From Alphaproteobacteria bacterium (GTDB lineage: Bacteria > Pseudomonadota > Alphaproteobacteria > UBA2966 > CAIVPW01): a DNA stretch of 64,000 nt. Shown piece by piece: positions 55,040 to 63,373 of this stretch. The stretch is taken from positions 62,001 through 126,000 of the forward strand of contig CANKGV010000001.1 in the NCBI GenBank assembly GCA_947481575.1, read 5' to 3'. The notes under the pieces are model-generated. The model was not told where the DNA came from. It did not search any database and saw only the letters and a list, made by a program, of their open reading frames with translations. The translations under genes and the position numbers were made by a program. Position 1 is the stretch's first letter; each line of letters starts with the position of its first letter.

Positions 55040-56242
55040 CTACTCTGCTGGCTGTATGGAGGGTTGGTGACCCCGCAGGGTGATCCGGCTCAAGGCAAAC
55101 GCCCCTAAGGCACAGACGGCAATCGCGCTCACCATTGGCAGCGAGGTGCCGTCGAAGAACACGCTCACCACGCTGATCACCACCGCACCGGTCAGGAACT
55201 GCAAGGTACCGCCCAAGGCGGACGCCATGCCGGCGATCGGCCCGTGGTCTTCCAATGACAGCACCATGGTGGATGGGATCACCAGCCCGAGGCAGGCGAA
55301 CGCAGCGAGCAGTAACGCCATCAGCAGCGGCAAGCTGTCGAACCCCGCCACGGTCAGGGCGAACAGGATCACCGTAAGGGCCGTGTAGCCCGCGACGGCG
55401 CCGGAAATCACCCGCGCGATGCCGAAACGCTCGCCCAACTTGGCGGCAAACTGCGATGCGCCGATGAAACCAACCGCATTGACCGAAAACGCCAGACTGT
55501 ACTGGGTCGGGGTCAGCCCGAAATGGCCGATGTAGACGAACGACGAGCTGGCCAGGAACGCGAAGAAGCTGGCCATACCGAGCCCGCCGATGAACGTCAC
55601 TCCCATGAACCGCCCATCGCGAAGCAGGCGGCCGAACCCGGCCGCGACGGAGCCAAACGTCCCAGCAATGCGCTGCGATTTCAGCCGGGTTTCCGGCAGC
55701 AGGGTTGCGACCAGGATGAGCCCGAGCGCTGCCACGATCGTCACCGCCACAAACACCGCACGCCAGCCGAACGGCACGATGACCGCGCTGCCGATCAACG
55801 GCGCCAGGATCGGCGAGACGCTGAACACGAGCATCACCAGCGACATCAGGCGCGTCGCTTCGACGCCGGTGTGCAGGTCGCGGATAATCGCACGCGGAAT
55901 CACCATGACCGCCGCAGCGCCGATGCCTTGAACGAAACGGAAGAAGATCAGCCATTCGATGGACGGGGCGAGACCGCAGCCGATGCCGCCCAGGGCGAAC
56001 ACGGCCAGCCCGAAGTACAGCGGTGGCTTGCGGCCGACCATGTCGGACAACGGGCCGTAGGCCAACTGGGCCACTCCGAACGTGACGAAGAAGACCATCA
56101 AGGTCATCTGCGTCGCGGCCGCGGACGCACCCAAATCGGCAGCGATGGCGGGCAAGGCAGGCAGGTACATATCGATCGCGAACGGACCGACGGCCACGAG
56201 CAGGCCCAACACGATCGCGTTGCGCAAGAAACTTGGCGCCAT
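55040..56242 (-). CDS. Bcr/CflA family multidrug efflux MFS transporter
   Basis: A 400-residue twelve-helix major facilitator. N-terminal FAIDMYLPALPAIAADLGAS and VAQLAYGPLSDMVGRKPPLY hold the DHA1 motifs of the Bcr/CflA group; FRFVQGIGAAAVMVIPRAII RD is motif C-like in helix 4-5. Family members export bicyclomycin, chloramphenicol, florfenicol or other small molecules. It lies 122 nt upstream of the ligase-oxidoreductase operon on the same strand and could export its product or provide resistance. Confidence 0.92.
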   Translation of the reverse strand: MAPSFLRNAIVLGLLVAVGPFAIDMYLPALPAIAADLGASAAATQMTLMVFFVTFGVAQLAYGPLSDMVGRKPPLYFGLAVFALGGIGCGLAPSIEWLIFFRFVQGIGAAAVMVIPRAIIRDLHTGVEATRLMSLVMLVFSVSPILAPLIGSAVIVPFGWRAVFVAVTIVAALGLILVATLLPETRLKSQRIAGTFGSVAAGFGRLLRDGRFMGVTFIGGLGMASFFAFLASSSFVYIGHFGLTPTQYSLAFSVNAVGFIGASQFAAKLGERFGIARVISGAVAGYTALTVILFALTVAGFDSLPLLMALLLAAFACLGLVIPSTMVLSLEDHGPIAGMASALGGTLQFLTGAVVISVVSVFFDGTSLPMVSAIAVCALGAFALSRITLRGHQPSIQPAE

Positions 56243-56447
56243 GAGAATCCCCCGGAACTTTTACGGATTTAACGACCGGCAGTGCAACCGCCAGATCGTC
56301 CGGATATAGACCGGCGACGTGCGTTGTCACGCCCGCGGGCGTTGTTTCGGCCTGCGGTCGCACGCGGCACACACCTTCGCCCGCCGCAATTGCGGGCACC
56401 CGCCTTCTGCTATGGTGCGCGCGGTTTATACACTACGCGGGGCGGGT

Positions 56448-57365
56448 ATGGCGGCAATCGACCGCATCATTGCTTCGGGAGCAAACCGTGTCGGCCTCTC
56501 GCGGGCTGCGGTGGCCCGGATGGTCAAGGCGCGGCGCTCGCTCGCGCACCTTGGCACCGTGCGCGAACGCCGCCAGCTAGCGCGAACGTTAGAGGGCCAC
56601 TCGGCCTGGACCACCTTTATGCCGCAGGAGCTTGGCTACGCACGGCTCGACGCGGCCCGTTTCCCAGGCCTGGATGACGCAGTGGCCGCTGGCCGCAGTA
56701 TCGTGGCCGAACGCGAAGCGGGAGCCCTGCGCGGATTCGAAAGTGCAAAGAAGCCCTTCTTCTTCAACGTTCTGACCCCCGACGACTTAACCCGGTGGCC
56801 GGCGCTGCTTGGGTTCGCCCTCTCGCCGGCGATTGTCGAGGCAGCGACCGCATACCTGCGAACCGTGCCGCGCTTGCACGGGTTCGGCGTGTACCTTTCC
56901 GGAACCAACGACAGCACGATCTCAAGCCAGGAGTTCCACCGGGACGAGGACGCGTTCCACCAAGTGAAATGCTTCGTCAACCTGGAGGACGTGGGTCCCG
57001 ACACGGGCCCGTTTACCTTTCTGCCCGCCGGGGTGACGGAGCGCGTGTGCCGCGCGGTCGGCCGCGGCTGGGGCTCAGGCCGGTACTCAGATGCGGAAGT
57101 GCTGGCCGCAGCAGCACCGGATGCACCGATCGCGTTGACCGGTCCGGCAGGAACCGGGGCGCTGGTCGATACGAGCCGCTGTCTCCATTTCGGCAGCCGC
57201 ACCCGCCACGGCCGCCGCGCCGTATTGATGTTCCAGTTCCTGCCGGTGCCCGACGTCCTGCTGGACAAGGACAAGGCCTACCCGGCCGGATATCCGCTGA
57301 TGGAGTTTCCGCGCGCGGCAGCGGGCGACGGATTGCGGGCGCTCGTGTTGGCGCCGCGCGGCTGA
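56448..57365 (+). CDS. phytanoyl-CoA dioxygenase-like Fe(II)/2-oxoglutarate oxygenase
   Basis: A 305-residue protein with the facial triad pattern: His164 and Asp166 in SQEFHRDEDAFHQVK, and a distal His247 in DTSRCLHFGSRTRHGRRAVL, with Arg251-256 suited to bind 2-oxoglutarate. Segments VNLEDVGPDTGPFTFLPAGV support the phytanoyl-CoA dioxygenase (PhyH) superfamily. The first 60 residues are helical and basic. Start ATG 56448 was chosen over 56412 because of the GGGGCGGG in front and the lack of a site for the other. Divergent from the MFS gene; hydroxylation substrate unknown. Confidence 0.72.
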   Translation: MAAIDRIIASGANRVGLSRAAVARMVKARRSLAHLGTVRERRQLARTLEGHSAWTTFMPQELGYARLDAARFPGLDDAVAAGRSIVAEREAGALRGFESAKKPFFFNVLTPDDLTRWPALLGFALSPAIVEAATAYLRTVPRLHGFGVYLSGTNDSTISSQEFHRDEDAFHQVKCFVNLEDVGPDTGPFTFLPAGVTERVCRAVGRGWGSGRYSDAEVLAAAAPDAPIALTGPAGTGALVDTSRCLHFGSRTRHGRRAVLMFQFLPVPDVLLDKDKAYPAGYPLMEFPRAAAGDGLRALVLAPRG

Positions 57366-57465
57366 CGCGACAGCGCCGAGGCGGGCGCGTTCCGCACCGC
57401 TTGTGACCACCGGTCGCGCGTGCTTATGTTTGCGGCACGATGGCCGCTGTATCCCGATTTCGCCG

Positions 57466-58218
57466 ATGATCGCCCCGCGCCTGCTTGCCGCGCTCGCAAC
57501 GTTGACGGTTGTTGCGTGGGCGGGCGTGGCCGAGGCGCAAACCGCCCGGCGCATCAATGTGTGGGATTTGCAGCTCGGCGCGCCGCTCAGTGCGCAACCG
57601 GCCTGGGAGGAATTCAAGGGCTACGGGTGCGGCACCAACGGCGGCCCGATCATCAAGCGGCTCACCAAGTTTGCGGACTTTGCCTCGTGCACGCCCGACG
57701 CCAACGGGTGGTACGAGGTGTATTTCGAATACGACGACGAACTCGAGTACGTCGCCCGGGCCATGGATAACCCCATGGAGATCGACCGCTGGGCCGGTAC
57801 CACCGACGGCGGCCATCCCGTCATGGTTTCGGCGCTGTTCGATCGCGGCGGAGTTTTGAAGATGATCCGCGTTTTGACCGATCCGCGGGCGGACTTCGTG
57901 GCGCAGGACGCGCGGCTCGTGATCCACGGCCGCGAGACCGCGTACCAATACGGCGCGATCATCGCGCCACGGTTCCGCGTCGATTCGAACAAGGACTGCA
58001 CCACGCTGCCGCTCGCCGAGGGCGAAACTGCGGTGGCCGGCCGGTACATCAAGCTGCGCTGTCAGAAGGTCGATGCCGAGCGCAGCCGCCGGATCGTGTT
58101 GGAGATCAACTATTTCCGGAAGCCCGGCCAACAGGGCCGCGACCCGGGCGTGCCGACCCGGCTGACCATTGGTCAGTTCGAGAGCCTCACGCGCCTTGAG
58201 ATTTTCGCCACCCCATAA
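57466..58218 (+). CDS. exported protein of unknown function
   Basis: A 250-residue protein with signal peptide (LLAALATLTVVAWAGVAEAQ). The mature protein is rich in beta-type sequence with paired cysteines: GYGCGTNGGPIIKRL and ASCTPDANGWYEVYFEYDDE, later DCTTLP and KLRCQKV, so two disulfides are likely in the periplasm. I do not recognise a family. ATG 57466 was chosen because longer in-frame starts add a polar extension before the signal. It precedes the PQQ-like gene by 32 nt, probably in one operon. Confidence 0.68.
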   Translation: MIAPRLLAALATLTVVAWAGVAEAQTARRINVWDLQLGAPLSAQPAWEEFKGYGCGTNGGPIIKRLTKFADFASCTPDANGWYEVYFEYDDELEYVARAMDNPMEIDRWAGTTDGGHPVMVSALFDRGGVLKMIRVLTDPRADFVAQDARLVIHGRETAYQYGAIIAPRFRVDSNKDCTTLPLAEGETAVAGRYIKLRCQKVDAERSRRIVLEINYFRKPGQQGRDPGVPTRLTIGQFESLTRLEIFATP

Positions 58219-58250
58219 CGCTGCCCACGCATTACCGAACGGGATTTCAG

Positions 58251-59993
58251 ATGACTGTGCATTGGACTGCCGCCCCCCGCCGCGTTAGCCCGCTGCTTGT
58301 GCTTGGAACTCTTGCGGCAATGGCGGTGGCGCCTGCGGCACAGGCGGCCGACTCCAAGACCGTGACCCAAGACCGCCTCACCAACAGCCTGAATGAGCCG
58401 CACAACTGGCTGATGCCGAACGGCAACTACATGGGGTGGCGCTATTCCAAGCTCACCGAAATCGACCAGACCAACGTGACTTCGCTGAAGCTTGCGTTCG
58501 CCTACGCGCTCGGTGGATTGCGCGATACCGGCCCGAGTGGCCCGCAGAACGAAGGCCCGCCGCTGGTTGAAGGCGGCATCATGTACGTCGCCGACGGCTG
58601 GGGCTCGCTCTACAAGGTCGACGTATCGTCCGGGCGCAAGGCCATCAAACTATGGACCGTCGATGGCAAGGTCGATCACGAGGGCAACTCGCCGCGCTCG
58701 CGCGGGATCGTGATGCTTGGCGACCACATCTTTGAGAACTTGGCCGATGGCCGCGTGATGGCGCTGGACCGCGCGAGTGGCGAAGTGATCTGGGAGAAGC
58801 AGGTCGGCATCATCACGCCATTCGGCGCCAAGGAGACGTTCACATCGGCGCCGATGGTGTTCGACAACCGGCTGCTGGTGGCGAACGGCGCCGGCGACTC
58901 CGGCACCCGTGGCTGGATCGCCTCGCTCGACGCCACGAATGGACGCGAGCAGTGGCGGTTCTGGACCGTTCCCGCGCCGGGCGAACCTGGTCACGAAACT
59001 TGGAAGGACACCAACGAGGCCTGGCAGACCGGCGGCGGCGGCCTGTGGCAGACCGGCGTCATCGACGTTGCGCAGCGCCTGACGATGTGGGGCGCCGGCA
59101 ACCCGGTGCCGGCGTTCGACCCCGAGCTGCGCCCTGGCGACAACTTGTATTCCGACTCGCTGGTGGCGGTGGACATCGATACCGGCAAACTGAAGTGGTA
59201 CTTCCAGTACGTGCCGAACGACGCGTGGAACCTCGATGAGGGCACCCACCTTATGTACGACGCGCCGGTCAACGGCGTGATGCGGCCGATTGTCGGGCAT
59301 TTCAGCCGCAACGGCATGTACTACCAGCTCGATCGCGTAACCGGCGCGTTCATCAACGGCGGGCCGTACATCAACGACCTGACGTGGACCGCCGGCTTGG
59401 ATCCGCGCAGCGGCAAGCCGATCGAATACGACCCAAACCAAGACGTGCAGCGCTATCGCGTCGGCCAAACCGGAGCGCGCGGCGAGGTCGTGGAGCGCTC
59501 GTGCCCCGTCGGGCACAGCGGCGTTTCGCACCAGCCCCAGGCCTACAACCCTGTGAAGCGCCTGGCCTACGGCGCTGGTGCCGAAGGCTGCCCCAATGCG
59601 GGCGGCGCTGCCCCGGGAGTAGTTGCGGTCTTGGACGCCCAGCGCGGCTATGCCAGCGACCAATACTTCGGTGCGCTCACGGCTGTCGATGTGACGACCG
59701 GCAAGGTTGCCGCGAAGCACATCTTTGACTTCGAGAATCAGGCGGGGGTGTTGGTCACCGCCGGCAACTTGGTGTTCACCGGTCTGCCCGATGGCGCGCT
59801 GGTGGCGCTGGACGATGTGACGCTGAAGGAACTGTGGCGTATCGAACTAGGCACGCCGATGAAGTCGCCGCCGATGACCTACGCGATCGGCACGAAGCAA
59901 TTCCTGGCGGTGGTCACGAGCGGGCGCGACATTCACCCGGTGGCGTACGACCAGCTGGAACTGTCGTCGTACGTGTTCGTGTTCGCGCTGTAG
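58251..59993 (+). CDS. PQQ-dependent dehydrogenase-like beta-propeller protein, atypical active site
   Basis: A 580-residue exported eight-blade propeller (signal around LLVLGTLAAMAVAPAAQA) related to quinoprotein alcohol dehydrogenases: NWLMPNGNYMGWRYSKLTEI, RGWIASLDATNGREQWRFWT, GNPVPAFDPELRPGDNLYSD and KLKWYFQYVPNDAWNLDEG. In alcohol dehydrogenases the last segment normally has a catalytic Asp (WD-x-D/A); here it is Asn327, with Asp329 kept at the position used by lanthanide enzymes. The vicinal Cys-Cys is also missing, replaced by EGNSPRSRGI. No fused cytochrome c. A true dehydrogenase is therefore uncertain. Confidence 0.8.
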   Translation: MTVHWTAAPRRVSPLLVLGTLAAMAVAPAAQAADSKTVTQDRLTNSLNEPHNWLMPNGNYMGWRYSKLTEIDQTNVTSLKLAFAYALGGLRDTGPSGPQNEGPPLVEGGIMYVADGWGSLYKVDVSSGRKAIKLWTVDGKVDHEGNSPRSRGIVMLGDHIFENLADGRVMALDRASGEVIWEKQVGIITPFGAKETFTSAPMVFDNRLLVANGAGDSGTRGWIASLDATNGREQWRFWTVPAPGEPGHETWKDTNEAWQTGGGGLWQTGVIDVAQRLTMWGAGNPVPAFDPELRPGDNLYSDSLVAVDIDTGKLKWYFQYVPNDAWNLDEGTHLMYDAPVNGVMRPIVGHFSRNGMYYQLDRVTGAFINGGPYINDLTWTAGLDPRSGKPIEYDPNQDVQRYRVGQTGARGEVVERSCPVGHSGVSHQPQAYNPVKRLAYGAGAEGCPNAGGAAPGVVAVLDAQRGYASDQYFGALTAVDVTTGKVAAKHIFDFENQAGVLVTAGNLVFTGLPDGALVALDDVTLKELWRIELGTPMKSPPMTYAIGTKQFLAVVTSGRDIHPVAYDQLELSSYVFVFAL

Positions 59994-60000
59994 CGCCGGA

Positions 60001-60780
60001 CTACGGTGTCGCGGCCGCGCGGAGCGCGCCGTCCGGCATCACCGTTTCGGAAAACTTGGTGCCGGTGAGCACCGTACCGAACATGTCGGCCTTCCAGAAG
60101 GTTGCGCGGGTTACGTCCGCATCGGTCAGGTCCGCCTCGCGCAGATCAGCATCCTGAGCGTTGGCGCGGACCAGGCTGGCGCCGGTCAGGTTGGTCCCGG
60201 CCAACTCGGCGCGGCCCAACCCGGCCTGATCGAGCTTGGCGCCGGACATGTCCGCGGCCCGCAGGTGGGCGAAATCCAACCACGTGTTGGTGAGATCGGC
60301 GCCGATGAACTTGGCTTCGGCCATCGCCGTGTTGCGCAGATCGGCATCGCGGATTGACGCGCCGGAAAGATTCGCCCGCGTGAGCCGCGCCGTCGCCATC
60401 CGCACCTTGTCGAGCGTGGCGCCGGTTAGGTTGGTGAGTTCCAATCGCGACGCGTAGAGCAGCGCACTGGTCAGGTTGGCGCCGCTCAGGTCGGCACGGC
60501 TGAGGTCGGCCTTGTTGAGGTTGGCACCGGTGAGATTGGCGCCCTTCAGGTTGGCGCCGTTCAACTTGGCGTCGTGCAAACTCGCGCCGGTCAGGTTCGC
60601 GCCGGCCAGATTCGCCCCGGTCATCACATGACGCTTCAGGTTCGCCCCGTGCAGGTCGCACCCGGGGCACTGCATCGATGTACCGGCGATGAAGTCCTCG
60701 CGGGCGTCCGCCCACGCGGGTCCCGCTGACAGAGCCATTGCCGCGCACAGCGACAAGAACAGAAGGCGAATCGGCAGCAT
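60001..60780 (-). CDS. exported pentapeptide-repeat protein
   Basis: A 259-residue protein: signal peptide (LLFLSLCAAMALSAGPAWAD), a CXXC (MQCPGCDLHGANLKR), then about 35 A(D/N)LXX pentapeptides such as ANLTGASLHDAKLNGANLKG, forming a right-handed quadrilateral beta-helix. The two N-terminal cysteines before the helix are unusual and could bind metal or a thiol partner. Most known pentapeptide proteins with function (Qnr-like gyrase protectors) are cytoplasmic; this one is exported. Role unknown. Confidence 0.88.
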   Translation of the reverse strand: MLPIRLLFLSLCAAMALSAGPAWADAREDFIAGTSMQCPGCDLHGANLKRHVMTGANLAGANLTGASLHDAKLNGANLKGANLTGANLNKADLSRADLSGANLTSALLYASRLELTNLTGATLDKVRMATARLTRANLSGASIRDADLRNTAMAEAKFIGADLTNTWLDFAHLRAADMSGAKLDQAGLGRAELAGTNLTGASLVRANAQDADLREADLTDADVTRATFWKADMFGTVLTGTKFSETVMPDGALRAAATP

Positions 60781-60832
60781 GCTATTCCATTCTAGGGGGG
60801 ACCGACCGCAGGGGGAAGTTGCCGGCGGACCT

Positions 60833-60922
60833 TGGCGGAGGGGGCGGGATTCGAACCCGCGAACCAGTTTCCCGGTTACACGCTTTCCAAGCGTGCGCCT
60901 TCAGCCACTCGGCCACCCCTCC
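60833..60922 (-). tRNA. tRNA-Ser(GGA)
   Basis: A 90-nt class II tRNA on the minus strand. The acceptor arm GGAGGGG pairs with CCCCTCC, the D arm reads GTGGCCGAGTGGCTGAAGGC, the anticodon loop is CTTGGAAAG with anticodon GGA (UCC/UCU serine codons), a long variable arm and the T-loop GGTTCGAATCCC follow, and 3' CCA is encoded. Length and long variable arm are diagnostic for tRNA-Ser. Confidence 0.97.
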
Positions 60923-60944
60923 CCGCCCGGCGCGAGGAGCCGGA

Positions 60945-60972
60945 ACTATAGGCACCGATACCCAGAAAGCAA
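60945..60972 (-). promoter_or_regulatory. sigma-70-type promoter for tRNA-Ser
   Basis: Upstream of the tRNA on the minus strand lie TTGCTT and TATAGT separated by 16 nt. The -10 box ends 22 nt before the mature tRNA 5' end, a normal leader length. This is the clearest vegetative promoter seen in the window. Confidence 0.5.
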
Positions 60973-61068
60973 TCGAGTGCCGGGGCCCGTTTCCGGTATC
61001 GCGTGTGACAATGTCGCGTTGCCGGACCGCGGAAATCCCTTAGTCTGACGGCAGGAATCGGGCGGACA

Positions 61069-61392
61069 ATGATCATCGGACGGATTTTCGGTTGGCTGTT
61101 TCTGGGTGGCGCGCTGCTGGCCGCCTCCGCCGAGATTGCCACGGCGCTGCACGGCCGCGGCTGGCAGAGCCTAGCCCTCGACGAGTTCTGGTCCAGCGTG
61201 TCCCCCGCCAGCCTCAATGGCTTCCATCGCATCGTTACGGCCGGCCCAGCGCCGTGGATTTGGGATTCCGGAATTGGACAGGTGCTGATGCTGCCGGCAT
61301 GGCCGGTGTTGCTCGTGCTCGGAGCGCTATTGCTCTACTCGTTTCGCAGTCGCGGAGCGGTGGCGGTGGCGCGGCCCGGCGCCTCCCGCTAA
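61069..61392 (+). CDS. small membrane protein of unknown function
   Basis: A 107-residue protein with two membrane helices: IIGRIFGWLFLGGALLAASA at the N-terminus and VLMLPAWPVLLVLGALLLYS near the C-terminus, joined by an outside loop containing WQSLALDEFWSSVSPASLNG and PAPWIWDSGIGQVL. Similar small proteins with this W-rich loop are common in Rhodospirillales, from memory, but unnamed. Single gene downstream of the tRNA region. Confidence 0.7.
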   Translation: MIIGRIFGWLFLGGALLAASAEIATALHGRGWQSLALDEFWSSVSPASLNGFHRIVTAGPAPWIWDSGIGQVLMLPAWPVLLVLGALLLYSFRSRGAVAVARPGASR

Positions 61393-61494
61393 CGCCGCAG
61401 CGCCCGACCGGCGCGTTCCCGCCGAACGATGCTTGCGCCACCTGCGCGCATGTGCGATGGCCTCGCCACACTGCACTCGCAAGCCTGAGAAATC

Positions 61495-62445
61495 TTGAGA
61501 CGCTTCGTCCCAACCCTCGCCAAGATCGCGATCTCGGCCATTCTAATCAGCGTGTTCGTTGTGCGGGTGGGGTGGCGCGAAGTCCTCGCCAACCTCGCCA
61601 CGGTGTCGCCGTGGGCCGTTGCTGCGGCGGTCGCGATGCTTGCGGTGCAGGCGCTGTGCTCGGCGTGGCGATACGTCTGGATTGCATCGGCGTTCGAGAT
61701 CGCGATCCCGTGGCATGCGTCCGCGTTGATCACGTGGATCGGGCTGTTCTTCAACCAGACGCTGCCCAGTTCGGTCGGCGGTGATGGCATGCGCATGTGG
61801 CTGATCGGCCGCCGCGGCGCCTCGGCGGAGCGCGCGATCGCGAGCGTCATCACCGACCGGGTAGTTGGCCTGATCGCCTTGCTGGCACTCATCGGCGCGA
61901 TGCTGCCGGCGCTGTACCAGATCGTGCCCGCCGGCGGCTCCCGCACATCCCTGACCGCCGTTGTCGTCGTCGGCGCGGTCATGATTGCAGCAGGGATCGT
62001 CGTGACCCTATTCGCGGGCCGGCTCGTGCTGGGGGGGCGCGTGAAGCTTCCGGCCCGGCTGACCGCCGCGTTGGCAGGTCTCGTGCGTCTGCTTTCGCAG
62101 TCGAAGTGGCGCGTGGCCGCGGTCTTGGCCGCGTCGGCCGGGGCGCAACTGGCGACCGTGGTAGCGATCTACGCGATCGCCATTGGGTCCGGGGTCGCCA
62201 TTCCGTTCTGGCAATGCTTGGCGCTGACCTTGCCGGTGATGATGGTGGCCTCGCTGCCCCTCTCGGTCGCGGGCTGGGGCCTACGCGAAAGCGGATTTGC
62301 CGTGGCGTTCGGTTTTATCGGCATCGCCGCGGCCCAGGCGGTTACGGTGTCGGTCGTGTTCGGACTTGCCGCGATCGTTCTGGCGTTGCCCGGCGGCGTG
62401 CTGTTCGGCCTGACGCGCTCGGCGGCACGCCGGTCGGGGCCCTAG
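61495..62445 (+). CDS. lysylphosphatidylglycerol synthase TM-domain (UPF0104/AglD-like) membrane protein
   Basis: A 316-residue protein with about eight helices and a TTG start at 61495. The segment FNQTLPSSVGGDGMRMWLIG, with the characteristic LPSSVGGD, and GWGLRESGFAVAFGFIGIAA are typical of the LPG-synthetase transmembrane-domain family (no catalytic GNAT-like domain). Members take part in glycolipid or lipid flipping and glycosylation. Its TAG shares CTAG with the convergent gene's stop. It may belong with the cell-envelope genes to the right. Confidence 0.85.
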   Translation: MRRFVPTLAKIAISAILISVFVVRVGWREVLANLATVSPWAVAAAVAMLAVQALCSAWRYVWIASAFEIAIPWHASALITWIGLFFNQTLPSSVGGDGMRMWLIGRRGASAERAIASVITDRVVGLIALLALIGAMLPALYQIVPAGGSRTSLTAVVVVGAVMIAAGIVVTLFAGRLVLGGRVKLPARLTAALAGLVRLLSQSKWRVAAVLAASAGAQLATVVAIYAIAIGSGVAIPFWQCLALTLPVMMVASLPLSVAGWGLRESGFAVAFGFIGIAAAQAVTVSVVFGLAAIVLALPGGVLFGLTRSAARRSGP

Positions 62446-63288
62446 TCAACGCGCAGGCCGCGCTCCCGCCGCCACTCCAGATACGCCGCCACGCGTTCCG
62501 GCGCGATCCATTCCGACGGATAGACCACCGCCGCCGCGCCGGAGCAGGGCCCGGCGTCGCCGGTCAACGCGTACCAGCCGCCCACCAATTGGGTGGTCGC
62601 AAGAATGCAGTACACGTGCCCCTGAAAATAGAGCGACGAGCCCGGCTGCAGGTCGCCGTAGCCGGGATCGACGGGTCCGGCGGAGCGGTCCGCGAACAGT
62701 ATGATTTGGTCGGCCGGCATGGCGGTCGCGCCGTTTGTCAGCCCGCGGTAGGTGCGCAGGAGCTGCAGTGGCGCGTCCGGCGGGAAGAATTCCGGCATCG
62801 CCATGTTGGTCAGAATGCGATCGTGCGGCTTCACGAGTTGCGCAGTGAGGTTGCGCGCGGGGGCAGCGAGCCGCACCCAGTCCGGTAGGGATGGGCGTTC
62901 GCTGGCGAAGCGCACTCCCGCCGCGATCCCGGTAACCGCGCCGGTGACCGTGATCCCGAACAGTAGGACGGCAACAGCCGCAGCGAAGGTCAATGCAACC
63001 CGTGTCACGGCTCCGGAATTTGTAGCGATTCGCACCGACCGGGCTGTCAGGAAATAGCCTGCACCGGCGAGTACGATAGCGACGGCGGCTGCGACCCCCA
63101 CTCCAAACGGAGGCCACGGAAGGCCGAGAAGGAAGTACGTTGAGGCCACCACGCTCGCGGCGGCAGCGCCCACCATCACCGGAAGCCAAGCGGTGTGCGG
63201 AATCGCGGAACGTGACCGCGACCTGCCACACCAGCAGAATCAGCAATACCGACGCGGCGGCGGCCCCAACGAGGCGGCTTGGGTTCAT
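62442..63288 (-). pseudogene. multi-spanning membrane protein, apparent frameshift near its N-terminus
   Basis: The first 34 codons from ATG 63288 encode a helix (LVGAAAASVLLILLVWQVAV) followed by TFRDSAHRLA, then the frame turns into basic non-coding-like text. The adjacent frame from 63179 continues as a normal membrane protein of 245 residues (VASTYFLLGLPWPPFGVG, ALTFAAAVAVLLFGITVTGA) with a periplasmic domain (NMAMPEFFPPDAPLQLLRTY) to a stop at 62442. Dropping one base around 63183-63191 joins them as AHRLLPVMVGAAAA. If no indel exists, translation would start at GTG 63179. Unknown function, perhaps envelope-related. Confidence 0.6.
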
Positions 63289-63373
63289 CGCACTCCGGCT
63301 TCTACGGGATGGCCTTGCCTTGACGGACTCGGCCCCGGGCAATACGGTCGCGGCTCACCCGGAGCCCCCCGAA

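Noticed and set aside
58251-59993. Calling the PQQ-like protein a lanthanide methanol dehydrogenase (XoxF)
   Set aside because: The retained Asp329 alone is not enough; the catalytic Asp and Cys-Cys features are missing.
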